This document shows, piece after piece, positions 1 to 7,700 of a DNA stretch of 8,810 nt (positions are counted from its first letter, which is position 1; each line of letters starts with the position of its first letter). This DNA is from an uncultured Bacilli bacterium (GTDB lineage: Bacteria; Bacillota_I; Bacilli_A; RF39; UBA660). The stretch spans positions 1-8,810 of the forward strand of contig CANQRX010000058.1 of assembly GCA_947626425.1 (NCBI GenBank), written 5' to 3'. A program made the translations under genes and the position numbers. The notes beneath the pieces are model-generated. The model saw only the letters and a list, made by a program, of their open reading frames with translations, did not search any database and had not been told where the DNA came from.

Positions 1-77
1 TGGTAAACCTTATCAGGCTGGTCAAAATGTTACTATTAATGGTTCTATGTCCTTTACCGCTCAATGGAAAGAAAAAG
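1..77. repeat. Left arm of perfect 77-bp terminal inverted repeat
   Basis: Bases 1-77 are identical to the reverse complement of bases 8734-8810. Identity stops sharply at base 78 (C here, A in the other copy). The repeat lies inside the reading frame of the surface-protein gene at this edge and encodes the end of its last Listeria-Bacteroides repeat, ending in FTAQWKEK. Because it reaches the very first base, its outer limit is unknown. Its length equals a common assembler k-mer (77), so the real repeat is probably longer and continues outside the window. Confidence 0.97.
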
Positions 78-343
78 CACAATATACAATTACTTTGATT
101 CCTGTTGATTCACAAATGGGACAAGCAATTTTCCAATATAAAGTTGAAGTAAGCTCTAATATTTCACAATACAGAGGGTTTACGATTACTGGAAGTAATG
201 GAAAATTAAATTATGCCGTTGGTAGTGGATACATTTCAGCAAATGATATTAAGAGTAAAGGAATTACTAATTCTAGTGCAGTTGTGATTACTTTAGATTC
301 ACAAAAACAAGTAAATGCAAAACTTATAATAAAAGAAAAATAA
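2..343 (+). CDS. Listeria-Bacteroides repeat surface protein, C-terminal fragment (left module)
   Basis: This is the last 113 residues of a protein whose start lies outside the window; the frame is open from base 2, and the first internal ATG (base 47) is not a credible start because the repeat domain continues upstream of it. The first 25 residues (GKPYQAGQ... to TAQWKEK) match the end of a Listeria-Bacteroides repeat (InlB B-repeat / Flg_new type), a small beta-grasp-like module that usually occurs in tandem in secreted surface proteins. A tail of about 88 residues follows, beta-rich and ending in KLIIKEK. There is no LPXTG motif, hydrophobic anchor or charged sorting tail, so attachment to the cell is unexplained. 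The stop codon is 25 bases before the next gene with no terminator between, so the two are probably co-transcribed. The tail shows weak similarity to the right-module tail (YT-x-T, then a V-x-V-x-SS-x-I stretch). The exact role is unknown; adhesion or surface display is the family-based guess. Confidence 0.85.
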   Translation, partial: GKPYQAGQNVTINGSMSFTAQWKEKAQYTITLIPVDSQMGQAIFQYKVEVSSNISQYRGFTITGSNGKLNYAVGSGYISANDIKSKGITNSSAVVITLDSQKQVNAKLIIKEK

Positions 344-353
344 AATAGAAAAG

Positions 354-361
354 AAAGGAAG
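354..361 (+). promoter_or_regulatory. Ribosome-binding site of the 1100-aa secreted protein
   Basis: AAAGGAAG lies seven bases before the ATG at 369 and fixes that start. A 12-base stretch, AAAAGAAAGGAA, is identical to the one in the same position of the right module (reverse strand, just upstream of 8464). This supports the two gene junctions being homologous. Confidence 0.8.
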
Positions 362-368
362 TTAAAAA

Positions 369-3300
369 ATGAAAAAATACAGTAAAACATTTGCCACAAT
401 GTTAGTAGTATTAGGCGTTTCTGCTACTGGTGTTTCTGCTAAGGAAATTCCATTAAATAAAGTCACTGATTTAGTCAATACTTTTAATGCAGAAAAAGAA
501 CGTAAAAATAATAATATTTTCATTGTTGGTAATGATATAATTACTAGTTATGAAACTCTTACATTCCAAAACATATATTTTGCTGGTCTTCATGGTTTTG
601 TTGGATTTACAAAACCAGATGATGTATATGTATATGAAGTAGAGTATACACCTGATGCAAGCTTTGAAACTGGTACATGGTCAGTGAAGCCAGTTACTAT
701 AGTTGGCGATCATGCTTATAAAACTGATGATAAATTTGATATTAAATTCATTGATTTTGAACCAGTTGAAAGTCGAGACACAATGTCAACGGATACCTAT
801 ATTAAAGGTATACTTGATTTAATTAAAAACTCTGAAAATTATGAGATTAGCTTAGATCAAAATTCTGATACTATTACAGCGTTATATCATGATGATGTTG
901 AAAGTGCTAGTTTTGAAACAATTTTTGATGATGAGTTTGTAGAAAAATTATATGAATTTTTAAAAAAAGATATATATGGAACTACAATTACATTAGAACC
1001 AATTACAGAGGATGCCTCTGCACAACCAGTTTCAATTAAACTTGATGATTTAACCGCTTCTGATTCGTTAGCTTTGGATGAAGATAAAGTTGCAGATTTA
1101 GTCGATAAATTATCTACATTTGGAGACGCATTAAAAACTGATCATGATGAAAAGGCATTAAATGCTCAATTTAAAGTTAGCGTTTCTTACGATGATGAAA
1201 ACTATGCTAACACAGATAGAAAGGAAAATGGCGAAGAACCTACTTATATAGTCACAATAAAACAACAAGTTAATGTTAAAGATTATTTTAAAGAGGATGG
1301 CCTTGATTTTATTGTAAAAGGTAATGTAGCAACTTATAACATTCAAAATACTACTGATTGGGAAAATACTACAAAAGGTGAAATTAAAAAAATAGCTAAG
1401 ATATTTGAAAATGCATTTGAAGGTAAAACTGCAAGTATCGAGTTTACTTTTGGAAAGTCACATGAAAGCTATTCTTTAGGAACTGATGAAACTACACTTG
1501 AGGGTTATTTTGAACAATATCTTGGAACGAATGGTATTGAAGATTATGACGATTTAAAAGATATTCAAATTTCTGTAACATTTAAGTTATTAGATGGTGC
1601 TGTGTCAGAAAATGGAAAAAATGCTGAAACATTTACTATCAAATTAGATTCTTATATTAATACAGATTTATTAATAGATAAAATCGTTAAAGGATTTAAT
1701 GATGGTAACACTGAATATAGTACTTATACAGCTGAACGCAAAGGTTCTGAAATTATTATTACATTAAATTCTGCTAATAATGCTTTAGGTAATTTAGGTG
1801 CTGCAGCAACTACTTTATCAACTCAATTACAAACAGTGTTAGTTCAAGATGCCAAAGTTAAATCTGTTAAATTCGATGACAATCAAGTTTCTAGTAATTA
1901 TCTTAATGTACTTCGTGCAGCATTGACTAAAGGTACTGAAAAAGAAACACTTGGTGCATTGAATGTTGGAGAACTTGCGAAAGCTAAAGAAATTCAGATT
2001 GAACTTGAATTAACTCCTGGAAATGTATCACAAAATCATGAAAAAACTGAAACTTATACTCTTAAGTTTGTTGTAGAAGGTATCAATGTTGATACAATGT
2101 TATCTGGAATTACAGATGAAAGTGGCAAATATTACGTCTCTAGTTATGATGCTGAAAAGAAAGAATTAACAATTAATTTGAAAAGTGTTGACACATTAGT
2201 AAAAGATGTTTCAGGTACAGGTATTATAACAAAACTAGGTCAATACATGAATGTGATTAAAACTATTTCTGTAAATGGAACAGATTTAACCGAATCTAAA
2301 GATATTAAAGGTGATTTAATTGAAATCTTATCTACAGGAAAAGCAGATGCAACATTAGAAGATTTAACTAAATTAAAAGAACCATTAACATTAGATATTA
2401 CATTAATTGATGAAGTAAACCCAAGTAAATTAGATAAAACTACTGAAGTAAAAGTTATCTTCACTTCTGATGCTATCAAAAAGGCTACACATGAAGAAGG
2501 TTCTACTTTACAAGAATTAATTCAAGCTGGTGTAGAAAAAATCTACTTAGAAGAAGATCAAGAAGTTACTGGATTACAAACAATAAAAAATACTAATAAT
2601 TTAACTATTATTGGTGGAGGTCATACCATTAAAGGTGACTTCACAGTTAATTCACCATCTTCAGTAGTTACATTACAAGATTTAACAATTGATGGTAATT
2701 TGAATTTATGGAATGAAGCTAATATCGAAAACGTTACCGTTACAGGTAAGGTTACTACTGATAAAGCTGGAGAAATATTAAATAAAGTTACAATTGAAAA
2801 TGGTTTAGATGTAAAAATTGGAGGAAAAAATATTGTTATTAATAATAGTACAATATCTGGTGAGGTTTCACTAGCTGGAGATGGTGCTAAAGTAACTGAT
2901 ACTGATATTACTGGTCATGTTCAAATTGCTGGTGCTAATGTTAGCATTTCTGGAGGTTCAATTGCTGGTGTTAGAAGTGAAGCACAAAAGGATGCCAACT
3001 TCGCTGTTATAGAAGTAACTGGAGATGAATTTACTCTTGATGGAGCGACTGTCTCTTTTGATACTGCTAAAACTACTAAATATGCTTATTCGTTAGTAAG
3101 AACTAATAAAGCAGAGGGTATTAAATCTACAATTCAAGGAAACACATTTAATATTGCTAATGTTAAAAATCCAGTTGAACTTTTTGGAACAACAAAGGAT
3201 GGTACTATAATAACTAAAAATCAATTTATTGGAAATAACGCTGAAATAAATCTTACTGATGACACAACATCAAAGGCACGTAATATTATTTCAATTTACG

Positions 3301-3671
3301 GTGTAGATAAAGAGGATGCTAAAATTTCAATTACTAATAACAAATTTGACTATGCAAACTGGGCTGTGAGAATCACAAACAATAATGATCATAAGGTTCT
3401 TTATAATATTAACAATAATACCGTTGATAATCAAATTGTTGATGAACAAGTAGCATTTGTTGGTATTGAAAAAGATTCTGCTGCTAATGGTGATTTGAAC
3501 AAAATTACTATTGTTGCTCCAGCTACTCAAGGTGCAAATACTATAAAAGGTGTTGCATTTAGAGACATGGCTGATAAACGTAGTAATGACGATTCAACAT
3601 TAACAAATAGATTAGTTTACGTTTATGATTCTACTAATAGTGAGGTTAGTCCACTAGTAGTAAATGATTAA
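369..3671 (+). CDS. Large secreted repeat protein with C-terminal beta-helix (1100 aa)
   Basis: I do not recognise a named family for the whole protein. Residues 1-24 are a signal peptide (MKKYSK, hydrophobic core, cleavage likely after GVSA before KE). Residues about 25-147 form a domain shared with the right-module protein: an IFIVG strand at 50-54, a TF at 64-66, a Trp at 104, and a closing TDTYIKG at 141-147. Residues about 140-698 contain four diverged tandem repeats of about 130-160 residues (about 140-298, 299-425, 426-566, 567-698), each ending in a strand such as YIVTIK, FTIKL, YTLKF or VKVIF. Residues about 713-1060 are rich in short TI/VTI/ISG strands with Asn/Gly turns, typical of a right-handed parallel beta-helix of pectate-lyase-like shape; no catalytic residues are recognisable. 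The protein is acidic and contains no cysteine at all. No LPXTG, SLH, choline-binding or transmembrane anchor is visible, and it ends in PLVVND. It is exported and probably binds a surface or glycan ligand, but that is inference from fold only. It follows the repeat protein by 25 bases and precedes a lipoprotein gene. Confidence 0.88.
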   Translation: MKKYSKTFATMLVVLGVSATGVSAKEIPLNKVTDLVNTFNAEKERKNNNIFIVGNDIITSYETLTFQNIYFAGLHGFVGFTKPDDVYVYEVEYTPDASFETGTWSVKPVTIVGDHAYKTDDKFDIKFIDFEPVESRDTMSTDTYIKGILDLIKNSENYEISLDQNSDTITALYHDDVESASFETIFDDEFVEKLYEFLKKDIYGTTITLEPITEDASAQPVSIKLDDLTASDSLALDEDKVADLVDKLSTFGDALKTDHDEKALNAQFKVSVSYDDENYANTDRKENGEEPTYIVTIKQQVNVKDYFKEDGLDFIVKGNVATYNIQNTTDWENTTKGEIKKIAKIFENAFEGKTASIEFTFGKSHESYSLGTDETTLEGYFEQYLGTNGIEDYDDLKDIQISVTFKLLDGAVSENGKNAETFTIKLDSYINTDLLIDKIVKGFNDGNTEYSTYTAERKGSEIIITLNSANNALGNLGAAATTLSTQLQTVLVQDAKVKSVKFDDNQVSSNYLNVLRAALTKGTEKETLGALNVGELAKAKEIQIELELTPGNVSQNHEKTETYTLKFVVEGINVDTMLSGITDESGKYYVSSYDAEKKELTINLKSVDTLVKDVSGTGIITKLGQYMNVIKTISVNGTDLTESKDIKGDLIEILSTGKADATLEDLTKLKEPLTLDITLIDEVNPSKLDKTTEVKVIFTSDAIKKATHEEGSTLQELIQAGVEKIYLEEDQEVTGLQTIKNTNNLTIIGGGHTIKGDFTVNSPSSVVTLQDLTIDGNLNLWNEANIENVTVTGKVTTDKAGEILNKVTIENGLDVKIGGKNIVINNSTISGEVSLAGDGAKVTDTDITGHVQIAGANVSISGGSIAGVRSEAQKDANFAVIEVTGDEFTLDGATVSFDTAKTTKYAYSLVRTNKAEGIKSTIQGNTFNIANVKNPVELFGTTKDGTIITKNQFIGNNAEINLTDDTTSKARNIISIYGVDKEDAKISITNNKFDYANWAVRITNNNDHKVLYNINNNTVDNQIVDEQVAFVGIEKDSAANGDLNKITIVAPATQGANTIKGVAFRDMADKRSNDDSTLTNRLVYVYDSTNSEVSPLVVND
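786..2462 (+). repeat. Four tandem diverged protein repeats in the 1100-aa protein
   Basis: This stretch encodes residues about 140-698. Each unit seems to run: a strand/helix start (GILDLI, VKDYF, INTDLL, INVDTM), a strand pair (such as EIIITLNS and ELTINLKS), a helix with Leu/Ile spacing, a strand (TTITLEP, ASIEFTF, VKSVKFD, KTISVNG), a second helix, and a closing strand pair (QISVTF, EIQIEL, LTLDIT). Units 3 and 4 match best. Similarity is at protein level only; no obvious DNA repeat remains, so the duplication is old. Boundaries are approximate, by eye. Confidence 0.6.
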
Positions 3672-3683
3672 AAAAACAAATCG

Positions 3684-3715
3684 TAAAACAGATTATGTCA
3701 AAATAATCTGTTTTA
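3684..3715 (+). terminator. Hairpin between secreted-protein and lipoprotein genes (left)
   Basis: A perfect 13-bp stem (3684-3696 with 3703-3715; AAAACAGATTAT paired with ATAATCTGTTTT plus a closing T-A) encloses the six-base loop GTCAAA. It begins 13 bases after the stop codon and ends in TTTTA. It looks like a weak, AT-rich Rho-independent terminator or attenuator. The next gene starts only 18 bases later with no clear promoter between, so partial readthrough, and thus lower expression of the lipoprotein than of the secreted protein, is the simplest reading. An mRNA 3'-end stabiliser is an alternative. Confidence 0.7.
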
Positions 3716-3721
3716 TTTAAC

Positions 3722-3728
3722 GGAGAAG
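3722..3728 (+). promoter_or_regulatory. Ribosome-binding site of the left lipoprotein gene
   Basis: GGAGAAG sits five bases before the ATG at 3734, immediately downstream of the hairpin's right arm, and supports that start codon. Confidence 0.7.
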
Positions 3729-3733
3729 ATTAT

Positions 3734-4195
3734 ATGCACAAAAAAATATTATATTTATTAATACTCGTAATATTATTTACTGGATGTGATAAAAAAAATG
3801 TCACAACAAAAGTTTGTACCTTTGAACAAGAAGGACTTCCTAATCAAACATTTACAATTTCAGCAACAAATAATGTTGTAGATAAACTAGATGTAAAAGC
3901 AACATATAATAATCAGTTACTAGGAATTGAAGATTTTAAACAATTATCTGAAGATGAAAAAAATACGATGATGGATGGTATTCTGAGTACATTAGGTTTA
4001 GATAGTTACCATTATGATGGAATTGATATTAATTACAGCTTTGATGATAATTTAAATATCTTTATTAAAGTTGATTTGAAATATGCAAAAGCTAACATTT
4101 TAAAAAAACTTGGAATAGAGATGTCGGAATTTAAAGCAGAAAAAATGGAGGATGTAACTCAAAATCTCAGTTCTAAAGGCGCTGTTTGCGAGTAA
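3734..4195 (+). CDS. Small DUF1307/YehR-like lipoprotein (153 aa)
   Basis: A lipoprotein signal (MHKK, hydrophobic stretch, LFTGC) places the lipid-accepting Cys at residue 18; Phe at the -3 position is unusual but tolerable. The mature part starts with a second Cys at 28 (TKVCTF) and ends with Cys-Glu (C152, E153), so C28 and C152 could form one disulfide closing the domain. The pattern of N-terminal CT, a central polar beta region, then a VDL-x-A-x-x-x-LKKLGI segment (about 113-127) and a final G-x-x-C resembles the DUF1307/YehR lipoprotein family, whose function is not established. It should be anchored on the outer face of the membrane. It is the third gene of the left module, separated from the secreted protein by a hairpin. 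Its paralogue on the other strand (4331-4696) has the same plan but very little sequence identity. Eight consecutive A bases follow the lipobox Cys codon at 3791-3798. Confidence 0.85.
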   Translation: MHKKILYLLILVILFTGCDKKNVTTKVCTFEQEGLPNQTFTISATNNVVDKLDVKATYNNQLLGIEDFKQLSEDEKNTMMDGILSTLGLDSYHYDGIDINYSFDDNLNIFIKVDLKYAKANILKKLGIEMSEFKAEKMEDVTQNLSSKGAVCE

Positions 4196-4211
4196 ATAAA
4201 TTCAAGTTATA

Positions 4212-4255
4212 AAAAAAGACTGTTGGGAATGATTAAATGTCTGACAGTCTTTTTT
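4212..4255 (+). terminator. Rho-independent terminator of the left module
   Basis: A 12-bp stem AAAAAAGACTGT (4212-4223) pairs with ACAGTCTTTTTT (4244-4255). The intervening 20 bases can extend the stem by about four pairs, mostly G-U. It starts 16 bases after the lipoprotein stop codon and ends in six T. A-rich left and T-rich right arms make it usable in both directions. Confidence 0.85.
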
Positions 4256-4285
4256 GATGCAATGAAAGCTAAATTTTAACAATCA

Positions 4286-4320
4286 AAAAAGAGGTTAACT
4301 AGATTTGTTAGCCTCTTTTT
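4286..4320 (-). terminator. Rho-independent terminator of the right module
   Basis: A 14-bp stem with one T-G wobble pairs AAAAAGAGGTTAAC (4286-4299) with GTTAGCCTCTTTTT (4307-4320) around the loop TAGATTT. On the minus strand it begins 10 bases after the lipoprotein stop and ends in five T. It is also symmetrical enough to stop + strand transcription that passes the first hairpin, so the convergent modules are doubly insulated. Confidence 0.85.
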
Positions 4321-4330
4321 GTATTATAAA

Positions 4331-4696
4331 TTACTCGCAAATATAACCATTATTTTTCATATATTCTACAAATTCTTCTTTTGTGCTTGTTCCAGTACTA
4401 TTTGCAGATTTATGAAAATTTTTGTAAGTGATTACTTTACCATTACATTCTAAGTTTTGTTCACTATCTTGTGCAAATTTAAATACGTTACACATCTTAT
4501 TTGCAACTTCTTCATCTTGATATGTTATAGTAGCGGTTGCATTTGTTACCATTTCTTTTTTTATTTCAATATCAACAACAGATTTAAATTCTGCTCCTTG
4601 AGTGGTATTTTCAGAAGTACAAGTTAATGTTTCTTCTTTTCCACATCCAGTCATAAACACAAACATTACAGATAGTAATAATATTTTATATTTCAT
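4331..4696 (-). CDS. Small cysteine-containing lipoprotein (121 aa)
   Basis: The start MKYK, a hydrophobic run and FMTGC place the lipid-accepting Cys at residue 18, the same position as in the left-module lipoprotein; Met at -3 is unusual. The mature domain has Cys at 26 (TLTCTS), 69, 84 and 120, the last in a C-terminal YICE. Pairings C26-C120 and C69-C84 are plausible. The plan (CT near the N-terminus, beta strands, an A-x-x-x-C helix, a CNGK turn at 84-87, a final helix ending G-Y-x-C) matches small uncharacterised lipoproteins common in low-GC gut Firmicutes and is loosely like DUF1307/YehR; the membership is tentative. It is the third gene of the right module, reads toward its left counterpart and follows the 1240-aa gene by 45 bases. 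A weak purine-rich site (AAAGAAG, about 4702-4708 on the reverse strand) precedes the ATG. The function is unknown. Confidence 0.82.
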   Translation of the reverse strand: MKYKILLLSVMFVFMTGCGKEETLTCTSENTTQGAEFKSVVDIEIKKEMVTNATATITYQDEEVANKMCNVFKFAQDSEQNLECNGKVITYKNFHKSANSTGTSTKEEFVEYMKNNGYICE

Positions 4697-4712
4697 AATT
4701 TCTTCTTTCTAT

Positions 4713-4741
4713 TTAAAAAAGGATTTAACATCCTTTTTTAA
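4713..4741 (-). terminator. Hairpin between secreted-protein and lipoprotein genes (right)
   Basis: A perfect 12-bp stem (4713-4724 with 4730-4741), core AAAAAAGGAT with ATCCTTTTTT, loop of five bases, begins directly after the stop codon of the 1240-aa gene. On the minus strand it ends in six T, like a short intrinsic terminator. It is the positional counterpart of the left hairpin at 3684-3715, with a different sequence. No promoter is visible in the remaining 16 bases before the lipoprotein gene, so partial termination with readthrough is likely. Confidence 0.75.
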
Positions 4742-7700
4742 TTAAGCAGCTGTATCACTTGATACTTTTTCTGAATTTACAATAGTTACAGTATATGTAG
4801 TATCATTGTAATCATCTTTAAATGTTACAGTATCTTTAGCTTTACGACTAACCCATAAGATAAATGAAGTACTATTTTCAATATGTTCTAATCTAACTTC
4901 TTTGTTGTTGTGACTAGAATCTAAATTTACTGCTCTACCAAAATCCATTTTAACCGCATACCATTCGTTAGCTTCTACTTTACTTCCTACCTTAATAGAC
5001 ACAGATTCAGCTGCAGAAGCTTCAGTTTTTGGACTAATTGTCAATGTATCATGAGTAACTACATTACTATTCACATTTGAAGCAGGAACATAAGAATAAA
5101 CAAATTCATCTTGATTGTGTTTATAAGAACTTAATGATTGAACACTGCTTGGAGTAGTAGATGATGAGTTTATAGCAGACACAGTAGGAGTTTTTAATTT
5201 ATCAATACCATTAACTAATACGAATGTAAGAGTAGTTTCAGAGAATTGATTCTCAGAATTTCCAGCAGATACAAATGTAGTTTTAAACTCTAAACGATTA
5301 CTATCATCTTTTGCTGGTTTAAAAGCGTCAATATCAAGCCAGATAATAAATTGTGTTCCAGTTGCACCAAATTTTTCTCTATCCTTTTGACATCTTTCAT
5401 CACTAACACTTTCACAATGTAAATCACTACCAACAGAGCTATTATTAGCAAATGTATAATAAGAACCTCCATCTGCACTTGCTTTACCTTGTAAAGTTGT
5501 TGGATCAACTCCTAAATCCAAAAGTACTCCAAAATATTTTCTTGATCCAGGATTACCCGAAACATTGCTAGGCGTAAATGAAGTTAGTTCTTTATCATAA
5601 GTAATAACAATTTCACCTTTTTCATTTACTTCTGTAGAAATAGCTTTATTATTATTAAGTTCTGCTGTACTTTGACCATCAGTGAAATACTCCTCTAATT
5701 TAGATTTATCTAAGCTTTCAGTTGTTTCTGATTTAAGCTCGACATCATCTTCACGGGTATCGTTTACTGTCGATTGAATAACAATTTCAATAGGTACAGT
5801 AGCATCACCAGCTGAAGTAGTACGCCATACTTTAAATTTATATTCTTTTTCAGCATTAATATCTGTTTCTTTAGGAGATACCCAAACGACAAGTAATAAA
5901 TGTCCCTTAACATCTTCTAAATATTGTGATTCAATTCTTGACTCTGGTTTTTCACTAATACCACTAGATGTAGCAGTACGTTTAATAGTATCTTTAGAAT
6001 CACCATCTATTTTTTCGCCTAAGTCAATAACAACCGCATATTTACCGTTACTTAATAATACAGGACGATCAAACTCAACTTTAATTACATTACCTTCTAA
6101 TTTAACGCTTTTCATAGCTTGAGTTAGGTATTCATCAGTTGCGTCTTCTGAAGTATAAATATTCTTATATACTCCAGTAAGTTCTAAATTTGAAATTCTA
6201 ACCAATTTAGGGTTTTTAGCAGAAACATCAGCAGTAGTTACGACATAAGTATATTCAACACCATCAATAGATACAACAAATTGATATCCTTGTTTAAGAT
6301 TTTGATTAAGTGCAAATTGTTTTGTGCTATCAACAAATCTTACATCATTTGCATAATCTTCTAATACTTTAACAGTAGATTTATTTTCATCTGTTATAAT
6401 AGCTTTTACAGGATCAGCAAATAATTTAATTTCTCTAACTTCAAAGTTAACTTTTACACTAGCATTTGTAACGTTATAAGTAAATGTTACTATTTGATCT
6501 TCACTAGCATTAGCTGGTTGTACCCAATAGATAAATGCAGTATCAGTTGTTGCTCCAAAACGTTTAGCATCTGTGATATCACTTTCAGAAATAGTATAAT
6601 CACCAGATATAGTTAAATCGTGAGGATCAACACCAAGATCTACAATAACTCCTACCCATTTACCACTAACAGTTTTTCCATCAGTAGTTTTTCTAGCAAA
6701 TGCCGCTAATGTACCAGTAGTTTGAACTCTAACTGTATAAGATTCATCTTCATTTGCTACAGCTTTAAGAACACTTTCATCAATTACAGCCATATTAGCT
6801 CTGTAATTTGCATTAGCAGTACCTTCAGTAGATACAGAAGTTCCAGGATATAAATCCACATCTCCAGAAGCTTTAGCTGCAGTGAATGTTAAATCTAAGG
6901 ATTCATCATAAACTACAACAAATTTTACGATAACTTTTTCTGCACTTCCATTAGTGTTCTCAAAAGCAACAAGTGTACCGGTTTCTGATAAAACAACTTC
7001 TAATTCGCCATTTGTTTTGCCTTCAGAATCTGATGTGAATTTTGCACCAGTAACGTTTACTTTTGCATTATTAATACCTAAATCAATATTTAATTTAACT
7101 TTTCCGTCATTTTTCAATACATTTTTGGCATTAATTGTAGCAACATAGTCATATGCTTCTTCTTCCGTACGTTCATGAGCAGCTAATGTTGGAGCAGAAA
7201 TTGCTTCTTGATTCCAATTATAATTTTTTTGATCTAAAGTTAAATCTTTTCCTTCTTCTGCTGTTACAGGAGCACTAGGAGTAATACCAGTTAACTCAAT
7301 AAGTTCATAGCCTTTCCATGCACTCTCTTGATAAAGTAAAACTCTTTTATCGTTTTCAGCTGTAAAATCAATTCTCTTAGCAGCTTCAACAGTAGTTTTG
7401 TCTTCAGCACTTTCTACATAGAAAATATTAACATACTCATTCTTTCCACTTTCGTCTGTACTTAATAATACAGATTTAACATGAACATTAGCAGTTTTAT
7501 CATTATTTTTAATAGTGATAGTATCTGCATCAATTTTTGCTTCGGCTGAATATTCAGTAATTAAAGTAGGTTCAGCAAATGAAACATTAATTGTTTGCTT
7601 CTTTTCTTTATTATATTGGAATGTTATAGTTGCATCATCTAATTTAGATGCATCAAGCCACATAATGAACTCTCTATCACTTCCACCATAAGTAGCAGCA

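Noticed and set aside
211..399. Minus-strand open frame opposite the left repeat-protein end
   Set aside because: It overlaps the end of one well-supported gene and the start of another, has low-complexity Phe/Ser-rich composition and lacks a credible ribosome-binding site.
1158..3530. Three minus-strand open frames inside the 1100-aa gene (1158-1346, 2240-2479, 3327-3530)
   Set aside because: They are antisense shadows of a long, domain-bearing gene; their translations show no domain and they have no gene context.
2505..3548. Pectate lyase or other polysaccharide lyase activity for the beta-helix
   Set aside because: The fold signal is general; I see no conserved calcium-site Asp set or catalytic Arg/Lys motif, so no enzyme name is justified.
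5290..7148. Open frames at 5290-5508 (-) and 6954-7148 (+) inside the 1240-aa gene
   Set aside because: They are out-of-frame or antisense shadows of the repeat-bearing protein, with no recognisable content.
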